Positions 44,350 to 53,130 are shown, counted from the stretch's first letter. The stretch: DNA of 64,000 bases from Massilia sp. erpn (GCF_024400215.1 NZ_CP053748.1:4650001-4714000); one strand, 5' to 3'. A program made the numbers and translations. The notes: a model not told the origin generated them from the sequence alone.

Positions 44350-44921
44350 ATGAAATTGGCTGAAAATATTGGTGAAGGAAATATAAAAGAAGTTAGAAAA
44401 TGCCTTTTGAATGGCGATAATCCAAATCAAGATTACGGGGGGATGACATTGTTATCGCTTGCGTGTAATGTTGGTAATGTTGATGTTATATATGAACTTT
44501 TATCCCATGGGGCCGATGCGAACGCTGCTAATTTGAACGATAAAATTAACCAACCTTTGTTGCTGGCGGCGTTTTCATGTGAATCAAAAGCTATAACTAT
44601 ACTTTTACAAGCTGGAGCTGAAGTTAACCAAATCAATGAGATTGGTCAAACGGCACTGATGATTGCAGCTAAGGCAGGGAAAGTCGACGCTATTCAAATT
44701 TTGCTGGATAATGGTGCTTTAATAAATAAGCAGGATAATCTTGGAAGGACGGCAGCGCACTGGGCCTGCGCAGGAGGGGATTTTGTTGATGTGGTAATTA
44801 TTTTAAAAAAAAAGCAGGCGCAGATTTTTCTATCTTAAATAATCAAAAGGATAGTTTTTTTGATTATGCGAAAAATTTAAGAAGGGAAAAAATTGTGGAG
44901 TGGGTGAAAAGTGACTTTTAA
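44350..44921 (+). CDS. Ankyrin-repeat protein, candidate immunity protein, split by a frameshift at an A9 run
   Basis: The 0 frame (44350-44838) encodes 162 residues with ankyrin repeats (GGMTLLSLACNVGNVDVIYELLSHGADANAAN, GQTALMIAAKAGKVDAIQILLDNGALINKQD, GRTAAHWACAGGDFVDVVIILKK). At the nine A bases at 44805-44813 the ankyrin consensus moves to the -1 frame: KAGADFSILNNQKDSFFDYAKNL... to the TAA at 44919-44921. The run contains A AAA AAG (44808-44814), the dnaX-type slippery heptamer. A -1 shift there joins both parts exactly. So the product is about 190 residues if slippage occurs, 162 with a foreign tail otherwise. GAGGTG precedes the ATG. Confidence 0.75.
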
Positions 44922-45064
44922 ATATTAACTTCACCACCAAGGGGATATGTCTGAAATCTGAGGTAGTCACTGATTTAATTGTTCTCCTGGCGCTTCCGAC
45001 GATCTGCAAGCTATCGCAATAGCTACTCCATTCAAGCTAGGTGCGCACCGTTGTTGACATAGGG

Positions 45065-45286
45065 ATGAAAATGCTGATCGAAGATTGTTCAGTAAACGAA
45101 ATTGTCTGATGGCCAGTTGGTATTTCCGCTACTACCGTTGCTGTTGCGCCAGGTTGGATCGGAATTTCCAGAGTGGAAATGCCGCCGATTTATCTTGCTG
45201 AAAAATTTGCAGAGCTGGGTTTACGAGATGTCGTATTTATACAGGGGAGCGCGTTTTTCGTTTTGAATCTCTTAAAAAATAAATGA
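45065..45286 (+). pseudogene. Small gene interrupted by an in-frame TGA
   Basis: ATG at 45065 (or 45071), 14 codons, TGA at 45107-45109, then 58 open codons in the same frame (VGISATTVAVAPGWIGISRV, IYLAEKFAELGLRDVVFIQG, AFFVLNLLKNK) to a TGA at 45284-45286. The second part reads like protein, so one 73-codon gene appears broken by a nonsense change. Not recognised; it lies in the immunity-like gene array. The 143 bases before it (44922-45064) show nothing identifiable. Confidence 0.45.
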
Positions 45287-45347
45287 CGAACAAACGAGCC
45301 AAAGATGCTGCGCGTACTGTTAAATGTAAATGAGCTACAGAGGAAAT

Positions 45348-45686
45348 ATGAGGCGCATTTTTGGAAACCCGTGGCTATTTTTGATATTCTTATCTATTGT
45401 TGGCGCAATCTCAGTCGCTTTAGTGCAGGGGGATGGGGTAAAAATTAATCAGCTGATCGCCGGTGGGCTATTTGGTCTCTTCCTTGGAGCCGCAAACCTC
45501 ATTGAGTTATTTTTTCATAGTTCGAAATGCTTGAGCGCCATTGCGAACGGAGTTATAGGAGGGCTTGCCGGTTTGGTCTTCGCGTATTTGCTTGAGAAAG
45601 CCATTGACCAAATGGTTTGGTATTTGCTAGGCGGCGTGATATTGGGGGCGGCGGCGCGTATTTGGGTAAGGCACGTTAATTTTTAG
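45348..45686 (+). CDS. Four-helix membrane protein in the Rhs immunity array
   Basis: 112 residues from the ATG at 45348, with AGAGGAAAT directly before it; an in-frame start at 45330 has none. Hydrophobic segments: WLFLIFLSIVGAISVALV, LIAGGLFGLFLGAANLIEL, AIANGVIGGLAGLVFAYLL and MVWYLLGGVILGAAARIWV. Low GC. The family is unknown; as a small membrane protein behind Rhs cassettes it is a candidate immunity protein against a membrane-active tip. Confidence 0.6.
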   Translation: MRRIFGNPWLFLIFLSIVGAISVALVQGDGVKINQLIAGGLFGLFLGAANLIELFFHSSKCLSAIANGVIGGLAGLVFAYLLEKAIDQMVWYLLGGVILGAAARIWVRHVNF

Positions 45687-45795
45687 CTTCGCTGGCGGCG
45701 TCAATGCCGGCATGTGCGGTAGTTAGTGGGAATTGTTAAGTATTGAAAATCTATAAGGGAGCGATGATTTAATCATTGTGGGAAAATAAATTTTA

Positions 45796-46115
45796 TTGGT
45801 TGGCCTGTGGATTGGATATGATTTTTTGAGAAAAGAGCAAAGCGTGATGATTGTAAGTCCTTCTGCGGAATTCAATCTAGCCTCACACGACATCGCGGAT
45901 ATCGAAGTGCGTGCACGTAGCGGGGATTGTCAAGCTGCCTATCGGCTGGCTAGATACCACAGTAGTTTCACGCTTAAGTCCGAGGAGGCAATTCGCTGAT
46001 TCCGCCAATCGGTCAAATGCCCAGGAACGAGTCCCAGGCTGGAAATAGAAAGACCGATCCCAACGCCGCGAAGCGAGCCGAAGAGGCAGCGATAGTTGCA
46101 CGTGAAAAACATTAA
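45796..46115 (+). pseudogene. Degenerate Sel1-like protein gene
   Basis: TTG start at 45796, 67 codons containing DIADIEVRARSGDCQAAYRLARYHSSFTLKSEEAIR, then a TGA at 45997-45999 where Sel1 proteins have tryptophan (EEAIRWFRQS). Reading continues in frame as FRQSVKCPG, then by frameshift as NAQERVPGWK and KTDPNAAKRAEEAAIVAREKH to a TAA at 46113-46115. Several lesions mark it as a dead immunity-like gene. Sel1-like proteins are frequent next to polymorphic toxins. Confidence 0.55.
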
Positions 46116-46183
46116 TCCTTCCCGAACGTTCAACCAGGAACGTTCTGGCCAGGCAACTTACGACGACAAGTCGAGAGCGGACC

Positions 46184-46540
46184 ATGAGCCTTCCCTTCGA
46201 GAGTGTTGTGATCTACCTGCTTGGCTTTGTTGGGCTTGCAGCGGCAGGTCTTGTGCCGTATCGATCTTGGTTGCTCATGATCGAGGTGCCTAAAGGCGAT
46301 GCGCCACAGGGGCGAAAGCGTGCAGTGCTCGTCGTGGCAGCCTTGATTTCTGCTGCTGCTCTATGGGGCGACGTTCAAATCGTTGCGCGGGTCTTTGCTT
46401 GCCTCACCGAAGCCTACTGCGGCCCGGGTGTTGCAAGCGGTTGGATGTATCTAGCGATGCTTGGCGTTGTCTACGTTGCCTTCGAGGTTGTGAGTTATGT
46501 GCTGCGCAGAGCGCTGCGAGGAAGTAAGGCAAACGTATAG
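46184..46540 (+). CDS. Three-helix membrane protein in the Rhs array
   Basis: 118 residues. Hydrophobic segments: VVIYLLGFVGLAAAGLVPY, RAVLVVAALISAAALW and MYLAMLGVVYVAFEVVSYVL; basic C-terminus RRALRGSKANV. GC is higher than in the neighbouring cassettes. No family recognised; a candidate immunity protein by position, 20-30 bases before an Rhs remnant. Confidence 0.55.
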   Translation: MSLPFESVVIYLLGFVGLAAAGLVPYRSWLLMIEVPKGDAPQGRKRAVLVVAALISAAALWGDVQIVARVFACLTEAYCGPGVASGWMYLAMLGVVYVAFEVVSYVLRRALRGSKANV

Positions 46541-46558
46541 CCTCGGCAGGTTCGTTCT

Positions 46559-46870
46559 GAGCTCGGTAATGCGGTGGGCAATCGCACCGGTCACAATCGC
46601 CAAAATGTTGGGTATGTCTCCACGTCGGACAATGACAGCAACCAGCTCGTCAGCTGGAATTATATGCGCAGCATTTGGCCCTCACCAGGCTTCGCCAACC
46701 AGATTTCTGGTGCCACGTGTGACTTCGTTCGCAATTACAACGATATGCGAACTGCGAACACAATCGGCGCTGACAAGCCAAGCCATGGCTACGAGGACGC
46801 CAATTCATACAAGGTTTATCGCCCGACGGATACGGGCAGCACCGCCGATGGAGGCTGTACATGCAAGTGA
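46559..46870 (+). pseudogene. Displaced Rhs core fragment carrying a different toxin tip
   Basis: Reads VGNRTGHNRQNVGYVSTSDNDSNQLVSWN, almost identical to the main Rhs core near 42706-42789, then diverges at YMRSIWPSPG into a tip with TCDFVRNYNDMRTANTIGADKPSHGYEDANSYKVYRPTDTG and a stop at 46868-46870. The DFVRNY.DMR.ANTIG.DK pattern recalls a C-terminal block seen in other Rhs proteins. No start or export signal, so it is a donor cassette or remnant. Confidence 0.7.
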
Positions 46871-47214
46871 ATCTGACCCGCCGCTTCTATACATTGGCGT
46901 TGGTGTGGTGTGTCGCCGTTCCTCTGCAGGTGACGGCAGTTGCCGCCTCAAATACGGGTACTGCGGGGCTGTCGAAACTGGTGTCTGGACTATAAACGCG
47001 GTACGCCTGGGTCGCAGTGTTTTCAACTACACCGCCTGCTAATGCCGTTCCGTTGGCGCAGGCTAGCCGTGCGGAGCTAAAGGCGATTTTCGTGCCTGAC
47101 TTGGCCAAAGCGATTTGGGATGACGCGCAATGTGCAGAAAGTCGAAGAGAAATTTGCACCTTGGACGAAGCCAACTCCTACGATTGGCCGATAGATTGTA
47201 TGCAGACCCAGTGA
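46861..47214 (+). pseudogene. Exported immunity-like protein gene with an in-frame stop
   Basis: ATG at 46861 overlaps the end of the Rhs tip by 10 bases. A signal peptide (RRFYTLALVWCVAVPLQVTAVAA) is followed by a TAA at 46993-46995; the same frame then stays open for 72 codons, including AELKAIFVPDLAKAIWDDAQCAESRREICTLDEANSYDWPIDCMQTQ. The pieces fit one exported protein of about 117 residues, now broken. Overlap with the tip suggests it was the cognate immunity gene. Confidence 0.5.
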
Positions 47215-47225
47215 AACCATGAATC

Positions 47226-47288
47226 GGTGACGTGTATGACCCTGAAGGCGAAATCGTGGGTAATTTGGAGGGTGTAAAGTCAAAATGA
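47226..47288 (+). pseudogene. Remnant of a toxin-tip C-terminus
   Basis: Twenty open codons (GDVYDPEGEIVGNLEGVKSK) ending at TGA 47286-47288, overlapping the ATG of the DUF4279 gene by four bases. This is how a toxin tip meets its immunity gene, but no upstream part remains. Confidence 0.45.
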
Positions 47289-47710
47289 ATAGCTCAGATA
47301 TGAAGGTGGATGTTGCCATTTATTTACGTGGGGAGCAGCTGGATCCAGGCTATATCTCCAGTGTTCTAAAATTGACTCCGTCGAAATCGAAGATGAGGGG
47401 GGAGAAGAGTTTCACCTCATCAGGAAAGGAAATAATTGCCCAAATGGGAATTTGGGCAGTTTATGCTCAAAAAAATACAGGCTTACTATCGGATATGATA
47501 GAGGAGTTAACTGAAAAAATAACTGTTTTTAGAGGAAAACTAAATAGCTTGCAGGGTGTAGAAAATGCTTATGTAGATATCTTTATGGCAACCGATTCTA
47601 ATGAGAATGGTGAAGGGAATTTTTCATTTGAATTGGCGTCAAAAAATATTATTGAATTGGCAAGCTTAGGTCTGGTGCTAAAGTTTACGGGAGTGGTTAT
47701 TAATCCGTAA
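47285..47710 (+). CDS. DUF4279 protein, probable immunity protein
   Basis: 141 residues, soluble, low GC. The DUF4279 pattern is visible: VDVAIYLRGEQLDPGYISSVLKLTPSKSKMRGE, the GIWAVYAQ strand, then a helix LLSDMIEELTEKI. DUF4279 proteins are recurrent neighbours of polymorphic toxins and are taken as immunity proteins. It overlaps a toxin-tip remnant and is the last gene of the low-GC Rhs region. Confidence 0.75.
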   Translation: MNSSDMKVDVAIYLRGEQLDPGYISSVLKLTPSKSKMRGEKSFTSSGKEIIAQMGIWAVYAQKNTGLLSDMIEELTEKITVFRGKLNSLQGVENAYVDIFMATDSNENGEGNFSFELASKNIIELASLGLVLKFTGVVINP

Positions 47711-47763
47711 AATACTAATCGTCGCCGCTAGAGACTGCTAAAGCGCCTGCCGTAGTGGAGGCG

Positions 47764-47791
47764 AAAAAAAGCCCGCTCGAAAGCGGGCTTC
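47764..47791 (-). terminator. Rho-independent terminator of the RHH gene
   Basis: AAGCCCGCT / AGCGGGCTT around CGAA; on the minus strand it is followed by a T7 run (A run at 47764-47770 on the plus strand), about 20 bases after the stop at 47812. Confidence 0.88.
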
Positions 47792-47811
47792 GTTGTGTCG
47801 GCCAGCTTGGC

Positions 47812-48078
47812 TCAGGAGTCCAGTCCTTTTGCCAGCACTTCGGCAACCAGCGTGTTCATATCGAGTCCACGTTCGGTCGCCAGCGCTTGCAGGCGCTTCA
47901 CCAGATCGCTATTGAGCTTGACCGCGAACGGCACTAGGCCGAGCGCCTGGTCACGTTTGCGCTGTTCGCGTTTATCGACTGCAGCCGCACCGGTATTGCC
48001 GAAAGCCGAAGCGCCTGGCGCAACCATCTTCCCCATGAGTTTTTTTGCGTCGTTCTTTGCCAAATCTGTTTTTTTCAC
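47812..48078 (-). CDS. Ribbon-helix-helix-like small protein
   Basis: 88 residues. The C-terminal ~40 residues (LVPFAVKLNSDLVKRLQALATERGLDMNTLVAEVLAKGLDS) look like an RHH/Arc-type fold: a beta strand, then two helices with the GLDMNTLVAEVL pattern. The basic, disordered N-terminus carries KKTDLAKNDAKKL. It is likely a DNA-binding antitoxin-like or plasmid/partition-like regulator; no toxin gene is adjacent. It marks the return to normal GC after the Rhs region. Confidence 0.65.
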   Translation of the reverse strand: MKKTDLAKNDAKKLMGKMVAPGASAFGNTGAAAVDKREQRKRDQALGLVPFAVKLNSDLVKRLQALATERGLDMNTLVAEVLAKGLDS

Positions 48079-48124
48079 GTTGCCATCCTTTTAAAGGCGC
48101 TATTTTACGCGTTTGGCGTCATGT

Positions 48125-49399
48125 TTAGCGCCGCGGCAACAGGGATTTGTTGATCTTCGCTGCCACGCCCACGCTGCGTCCGGCGAGATTGGCGACCGAA
48201 TACTGCACGGCGCTGCCCAGGAGGATGGCGCTGTCGGAGAGGCTGAGGCCATAATCCTGCTGCAGCCACTGGGCCATGCCGGCGGTGGCCGCGCGCAAGG
48301 CATCGTCCAGAGAACCGGCCTGGCCCAGCACCATGATCTGTGCCGGCGATTCCACCCGTGGCATGCCAACGGCCTTGCCCTTGATCAGCTCCACCGTGAA
48401 TTCCACATCCATCGACGTCTCCAGCGCGTACTGCGAGGTTTCGCCATCGCCCTGCAGCGCGTGCGCATCGCCCAGATAGAGCAGGGCGCCGGGCTGCTGC
48501 ACCGGCAGGTAGACGGTATTGCCTTCGACCACCTCGTTGAAATCCATATTGCCGCCGAAGCGGCCGGTGTCGCCGGTGGAGATGGCGGGACCATCCGGCG
48601 GCGCCACGGCCAGCCCGCCCAGCATGGGGCGCACGGGGACGGCCAGGCCGCGCAGCGCTGCACTCGCACCTTGCGGACTGGCCGTGCCCTTTTCGCGGTC
48701 CAGGGTCCAGCGCACCGGTTTGCCGAGCGATGCCGCGTGTGCCGCCAGGCCTGTGGTCTGCGCCCGGCCGACAATGCTGTCCAGGCTATCCGCATAGTCG
48801 CGGTTCAGGCGCAGGCGGCGCAGATGAATCGCCAGCGTGTCGCCAGCCTCCGCGCCCATCACGAAGAAAGGCCCGGTCTGCGGATTGCCGAACAGGGCGC
48901 GCGTCACACCGCGTTCGTCCACGCCGCCCGAATCGATGGTGGTGGTATGCACCGTATCGCCCGGCCAGACGGTCAACACCGGCGGGCGCGTGGCGCTGAA
49001 TTCATTCGCATACTCTTTGGGCGTGAATTCGTGGCGCTGCGGGGAGGTGGAGGCGCGCTCCGGCAGGCGCCGCGCGGTAAAGCTGTGCTGGGCGCGGACT
49101 TTGGCGTCATTGGTGTCCGGCGTGTCGGCGCTGCCTTGCAGGCTGCCGGCGGTGGCTGTTCCTTTGTATTCGTAGCGATTGCCCTGCTGGTCAGTGACGG
49201 TGAAGCTGATGCCGCTTTTCGTGCGGGCGCCGTGCAGGCTGTCGCCATCGAGCGTGCCGGACAGGTGGCCATCCTGCTCCTGCAGATGCAGCGTCATGTA
49301 GGAGGGATTGCCCCAGCGGTCGAGTTTCAGGAGCCAGCTTTCGGCGGCGTGCAGCGGCAAGGCAAGGGAAAACAGCGACAGCAGGAGTGTTTTTTTCAT
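48125..49399 (-). CDS. Exported acetamidase/formamidase-family protein
   Basis: 424 residues. Signal peptide 1-18 (LLLSLFSLALPLHA), an extra N-terminal beta domain (about 20-110), then the FmdA/AmdA fold: PPVLTVWPGDTVHTTTIDSGGVDERG, TGPFFVMGAEAGDTLAIHLRRL, RFGGNMDFNEVVEGNTVYLPVQQPGALLYLGDAHALQGDGE and a closing DYGLSLSDSAILLGSAVQYSVANLAG. The family hydrolyses short amides with release of ammonia; the exported form with an extra domain is less common, and its substrate is unknown. Confidence 0.87.
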   Translation of the reverse strand: MKKTLLLSLFSLALPLHAAESWLLKLDRWGNPSYMTLHLQEQDGHLSGTLDGDSLHGARTKSGISFTVTDQQGNRYEYKGTATAGSLQGSADTPDTNDAKVRAQHSFTARRLPERASTSPQRHEFTPKEYANEFSATRPPVLTVWPGDTVHTTTIDSGGVDERGVTRALFGNPQTGPFFVMGAEAGDTLAIHLRRLRLNRDYADSLDSIVGRAQTTGLAAHAASLGKPVRWTLDREKGTASPQGASAALRGLAVPVRPMLGGLAVAPPDGPAISTGDTGRFGGNMDFNEVVEGNTVYLPVQQPGALLYLGDAHALQGDGETSQYALETSMDVEFTVELIKGKAVGMPRVESPAQIMVLGQAGSLDDALRAATAGMAQWLQQDYGLSLSDSAILLGSAVQYSVANLAGRSVGVAAKINKSLLPRR

Positions 49400-49452
49400 G
49401 GACTTACTTCAGTTGGTTTGGAGGAAGTAAAACCCGCCCATCATAGCCTAGC

Positions 49453-50349
49453 TTAAGCCCGCCCCATCTGCCGCAGTAGGTCGATCAAGGCGCGTAAGGG
49501 CGCGGGCTGTCTCCGTCCGCTGGGGTAGTAGAGGAAGAGGCCTTCAAGTGGCGGATGCCATTCTTCCAGCACGCGCAGCAGACGGCCTTCGGCCACGGCT
49601 TGGGACACGCGGCCCTCATAGACATAGGCCAGGCCGACGCCGTCGAGCGCCGCGCTCACCATCAGATCCTCGTCATCGAGCAGCAGCGGGCCGTCCACCG
49701 CCACGCTGAGCTTTTCACCACCCTGGGCGAATTCCCAGGCGTACACCGCGCCGCTGGGAAAGCGGCGGCCGATGCAGGCGTGATGCTTCAGCTCGCCGGG
49801 CGTGCGCGGCAGTCCATGGCGTTCGGCATAAGCGGGCGCCGCGACCACATTCATTCGCGGCAGAGGGCGGAGGGGGAGGGCGATCATGTCCTGGGCCAGG
49901 CTTTCGCCATAGCGCACGCCCGCATCGAAGCCGTCGCGCACAATGTCGACCAGGCCGTCGTCCGTCACCACTTCCAGCCGGACATTGGGAAAGGCTTGGT
50001 GGAAGCGCGCAAACAGGGGCGTCAGCAGCAGGGCGGCGACGGAACGCGGCACGTTCAGGCGCAGACTGCCGCTGGGAGTGTCGCGCAGGGCGTTGATGTC
50101 GTCGAGGCCGGCATGGATTTCGTCCAGGGCGGGGGTCAGCCGCGCCAGCAGGCGTTCGCCGGCGGCGGTCGGCGTGACGCTGCGTGTGCTGCGGTTGAGC
50201 AGGCGCAGGTCGAGGCGCTGTTCCAAAGCGCGCATGGCGTGGCTCAGGGCCGAGGCGGAGACGCCGCGTTCCTGCGCCGCCTTGCGGAAGCTGCGGTGTT
50301 TGGCGACGCAGGCGAAGGCGGCCAGATCGTCGAGGTCGGGTGTTTTCAT
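49453..50349 (-). CDS. LysR-family transcriptional regulator
   Basis: 298 residues. HTH at 6-60 (LDDLAAFACVAKHRSFRKAAQERGVSASALSHAMRALEQRLDLRLLNRSTRSV), then the co-inducer domain of the CrgA/YafC subgroup (GSLRLNVPRSVAALLL, DGFDAGVRYGESLAQDMIALPL). Divergent from an aldo/keto reductase gene about 100 bases away, which it probably regulates in response to an electrophile or carbonyl compound. Confidence 0.9.
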   Translation of the reverse strand: MKTPDLDDLAAFACVAKHRSFRKAAQERGVSASALSHAMRALEQRLDLRLLNRSTRSVTPTAAGERLLARLTPALDEIHAGLDDINALRDTPSGSLRLNVPRSVAALLLTPLFARFHQAFPNVRLEVVTDDGLVDIVRDGFDAGVRYGESLAQDMIALPLRPLPRMNVVAAPAYAERHGLPRTPGELKHHACIGRRFPSGAVYAWEFAQGGEKLSVAVDGPLLLDDEDLMVSAALDGVGLAYVYEGRVSQAVAEGRLLRVLEEWHPPLEGLFLYYPSGRRQPAPLRALIDLLRQMGRA

Positions 50350-50419
50350 TGATGAATTTGGCTCATTAGTTCATGCATGATAACCTGGCTTATCGCACAT
50401 AAACAAATTCGGCAAACTG

Positions 50420-50450
50420 GCATCCTTCCTAAACAAAGAATGAAGGATGC
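50420..50450. repeat. 9-base inverted repeat just before the aldo/keto reductase start
   Basis: GCATCCTTC (50420-50428) and GAAGGATGC (50442-50450) enclose 13 bases. The right arm includes the AAGGA ribosome binding site of the gene starting at 50455, so a leader hairpin could hide it. It could also be a LysR site. Confidence 0.6.
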
Positions 50451-50454
50451 TGTG

Positions 50455-51449
<995 letters not shown>

Positions 51450-51453
<4 letters not shown>

Positions 51454-51860
51454 GCGGAGCCGGCGGCAATCCCGTGCAGGATGCCGCATTCCTTGGCCGT
51501 CAGCGTTTCGTGGCATAGGCTGCGCAGGTCCAGCAACTGGCGGCGCAGCGATTCCAGCTCGGCGATACGCTGGGCCAGGCCATCGATATGGCGGTCCAGC
51601 AAGGCATTGACGCCGCCGCAGCTGCCGTCGGGCGTGGCGCGCAGGGCCAGGAGCTGCTGGATTTCCGCCAGTCCCATATCGAGCGAGCGGCAGCGGCGGA
51701 TGAACATCAGCCGCTCCGCATGGGCCTCGTCATACAGGCGGTAATTGGCCGAGGAGCGCGCGGGCGGCGGCAGCAAGCCTTCGCGCTCGTAGTAGCGGAT
51801 GGTCTCGACCGCGCAGCCGGTTTGCAAGGCCAGTTCGCCGATCTTGAATGTTTTCTCCAT
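51450..51860 (-). CDS. MerR-family Cd(II)/Pb(II)-type regulator (PbrR/CadR-like)
   Basis: 136 residues. MerR HTH (FKIGELALQTGCAVETIRYYEREGLLPPPARSSANYRLY), a long dimerisation helix, and metal cysteines Cys81 (GSCGGVNALLDRHI), Cys116 (LRSLC) and Cys125 (KECGIL); this spacing fits the PbrR type. The histidine-rich tail of CadR is absent. It is divergent from a CDF transporter, with a classical operator in between. It would distort the 19-bp-spaced promoter on metal binding. Confidence 0.92.
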
Positions 51861-51878
51861 GATTTCCCGCCTTGGGTA

Positions 51879-51909
51879 TTGACCCTGTAGCCGCTACAGG
51901 GTTTCTAAT
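51879..51909 (+). promoter_or_regulatory. MerR-type promoter/operator (PbrR/CadR box)
   Basis: Palindrome ACCCTGTAG-CCG-CTACAGGGT (51882-51902) lies between a -35 TTGACC (51879-51884) and a -10 TCTAAT (51904-51909) with a 19-base spacer, the over-long spacing typical of MerR-controlled promoters. It drives the transporter gene at 51940. Confidence 0.9.
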
Positions 51910-51939
51910 GCCAATATACCCCATACATAAGGAGTCATC

Positions 51940-52557
51940 ATGGCAGGATGTTGCGATAGCGGCTGTTCGGCGCCGAAACAGGCGGTCAGCCCGCGCTACC
52001 GGCGCATTTTATGGATCGCCCTGGTAGTGAACGCGGCGATGTTCCTGGTGGAGCTGGGCGGCGGCTGGCAGGCGGCTTCGGTGTCGCTGTTTGCCGACTC
52101 CGTCGATTTCCTGGGTGATGCGGGCAATTACGGGCTGTCGCTGTTTGTATTGGCTATGGCGCCAATCTGGCGTTCGCGCGCGGCGCTGGTCAAGGGATTG
52201 ACCATGGGCGGCTATGGCGTGCTGGTCCTGGGCGTGACGCTGTGGCGGGCCAGCCAGGGCGGTGTGCCGGAGGCGGCCACCATGGGCAGTATCGGGCTGC
52301 TGGCGTTGTTGGCGAACGTGCTGGTGGCCGTACTGCTGTATGCCTACCGCGATGGGGATTCGAATATGCGCTCAGTCTGGCTGTGCAGCCGCAACGATGC
52401 CATCGGCAATCTTGCGGTGATGCTGGCGGCGGCGGGTGTGTTTGGCACGGGCCAAGGCTGGCCGGACATCGCGGTGGCCGCCATCATGGCCGGCCTGGGC
52501 TTGTCCGCCGCGCGCAGTGTGGTGGGCCAGGCGCGCGGCGAGCTGGCAAAAGCTTAA
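51940..52557 (+). CDS. Cation diffusion facilitator-type metal transporter, short form
   Basis: 205 residues with about six membrane helices. N-terminal Cys cluster CCDSGCSAPK, then the CDF pattern VSLFADSVDFLGDAGNYGLSL and CSRNDAIGNLAVMLAA with the metal-site aspartates. The cytosolic C-terminal dimerisation domain of ordinary CDF proteins is missing, as in the short transporters often paired with PbrR/CadR regulators. Predicted to export Cd, Zn or Pb. Its stop overlaps that of the DUF2938 gene on the opposite strand by 4 bases. Confidence 0.87.
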   Translation: MAGCCDSGCSAPKQAVSPRYRRILWIALVVNAAMFLVELGGGWQAASVSLFADSVDFLGDAGNYGLSLFVLAMAPIWRSRAALVKGLTMGGYGVLVLGVTLWRASQGGVPEAATMGSIGLLALLANVLVAVLLYAYRDGDSNMRSVWLCSRNDAIGNLAVMLAAAGVFGTGQGWPDIAVAAIMAGLGLSAARSVVGQARGELAKA

Positions 52558-53054
52558 GGCGGCAGACCGGCCGTCAACAGGGCGGCCAGGTACAGGCCGA
52601 CGCCGAACACGGTATGGGTCAGAAGGCTGCGCAGGCGGGCGATGGCCGGCGCCGGTGTGCGCGAGGCGGCGATGCCCATGCCGAAGGCAGGTTGCATGAC
52701 AAGGAAGGGCGCAATGATCGTGGCGATGCCCACCATGACGGCCGGCAGCGGTGTCGGCTGTCGTGCCCATTCCAGGCCGGCCAATCCCAGCAGCAGGGCG
52801 GCAAAGGCGATGCCGATGGCATAGTGGGTCAGCCAGCCCAATGGGCGTTCGCCCGGTACCGCTTCCGCCTTGGCGATGTTCTCGTGCATGAAACGGCCGC
52901 GCGGAAAATGGCCGACCCAGCGTCCCACCATGGCCCAGTTCAGCGGCATGACGCCAAACACGCGCTTGAGCAGCTCCGACCACAGGTCTTGCACCATCGT
53001 TGCGCCCACGCCGATCAGCAGTACGCGCAGGCCCATCTCTAAAGTTGCATTCAT
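52554..53054 (-). CDS. DUF2938 membrane protein
   Basis: 166 residues with four hydrophobic segments. Pattern MGLRVLLIGVGATMVQDLWSELLKRVFG, WAMVGRWVGHFPRGRFMHENIAKA and GWLTHYAIGIAFAALLLGL identifies DUF2938. Function unknown. Divergent from an ArsR-rhodanese regulator across a short region with a matching operator, so it is probably derepressed by that sensor, perhaps for sulfur or redox stress. Confidence 0.85.
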   Translation of the reverse strand: MNATLEMGLRVLLIGVGATMVQDLWSELLKRVFGVMPLNWAMVGRWVGHFPRGRFMHENIAKAEAVPGERPLGWLTHYAIGIAFAALLLGLAGLEWARQPTPLPAVMVGIATIIAPFLVMQPAFGMGIAASRTPAPAIARLRSLLTHTVFGVGLYLAALLTAGLPP

Positions 53055-53073
53055 TCTCTCATTCCTTTAAAAC

Positions 53074-53099
53074 ATCATTCAATAAACTAATTGATTGAT
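53074..53099. promoter_or_regulatory. ArsR-type operator between the DUF2938 and ArsR-rhodanese genes
   Basis: Imperfect 10-base palindrome ATCATTCAAT-6 bases-ATTGATTGAT (one mismatch), AT-rich, lying 20 bases upstream of the DUF2938 start and 30 before the regulator start. This is typical for ArsR/SmtB repressors. Confidence 0.7.
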
Positions 53100-53130
53100 T
53101 AAAGAATAGGGCAATGCTACCATCGTGTCA

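Noticed and set aside
45107..45109. TGA as a selenocysteine codon in the small gene at 45065
   Set aside because: No hairpin of SECIS type directly after it, no selenoprotein family similarity, and neighbouring genes are also decayed; nonsense mutation is simpler.
43792..47710. Prophage or insertion sequence as the source of the low-GC region
   Set aside because: No integrase, transposase, terminal repeats or phage structural genes seen; Rhs core fragments explain the region better.
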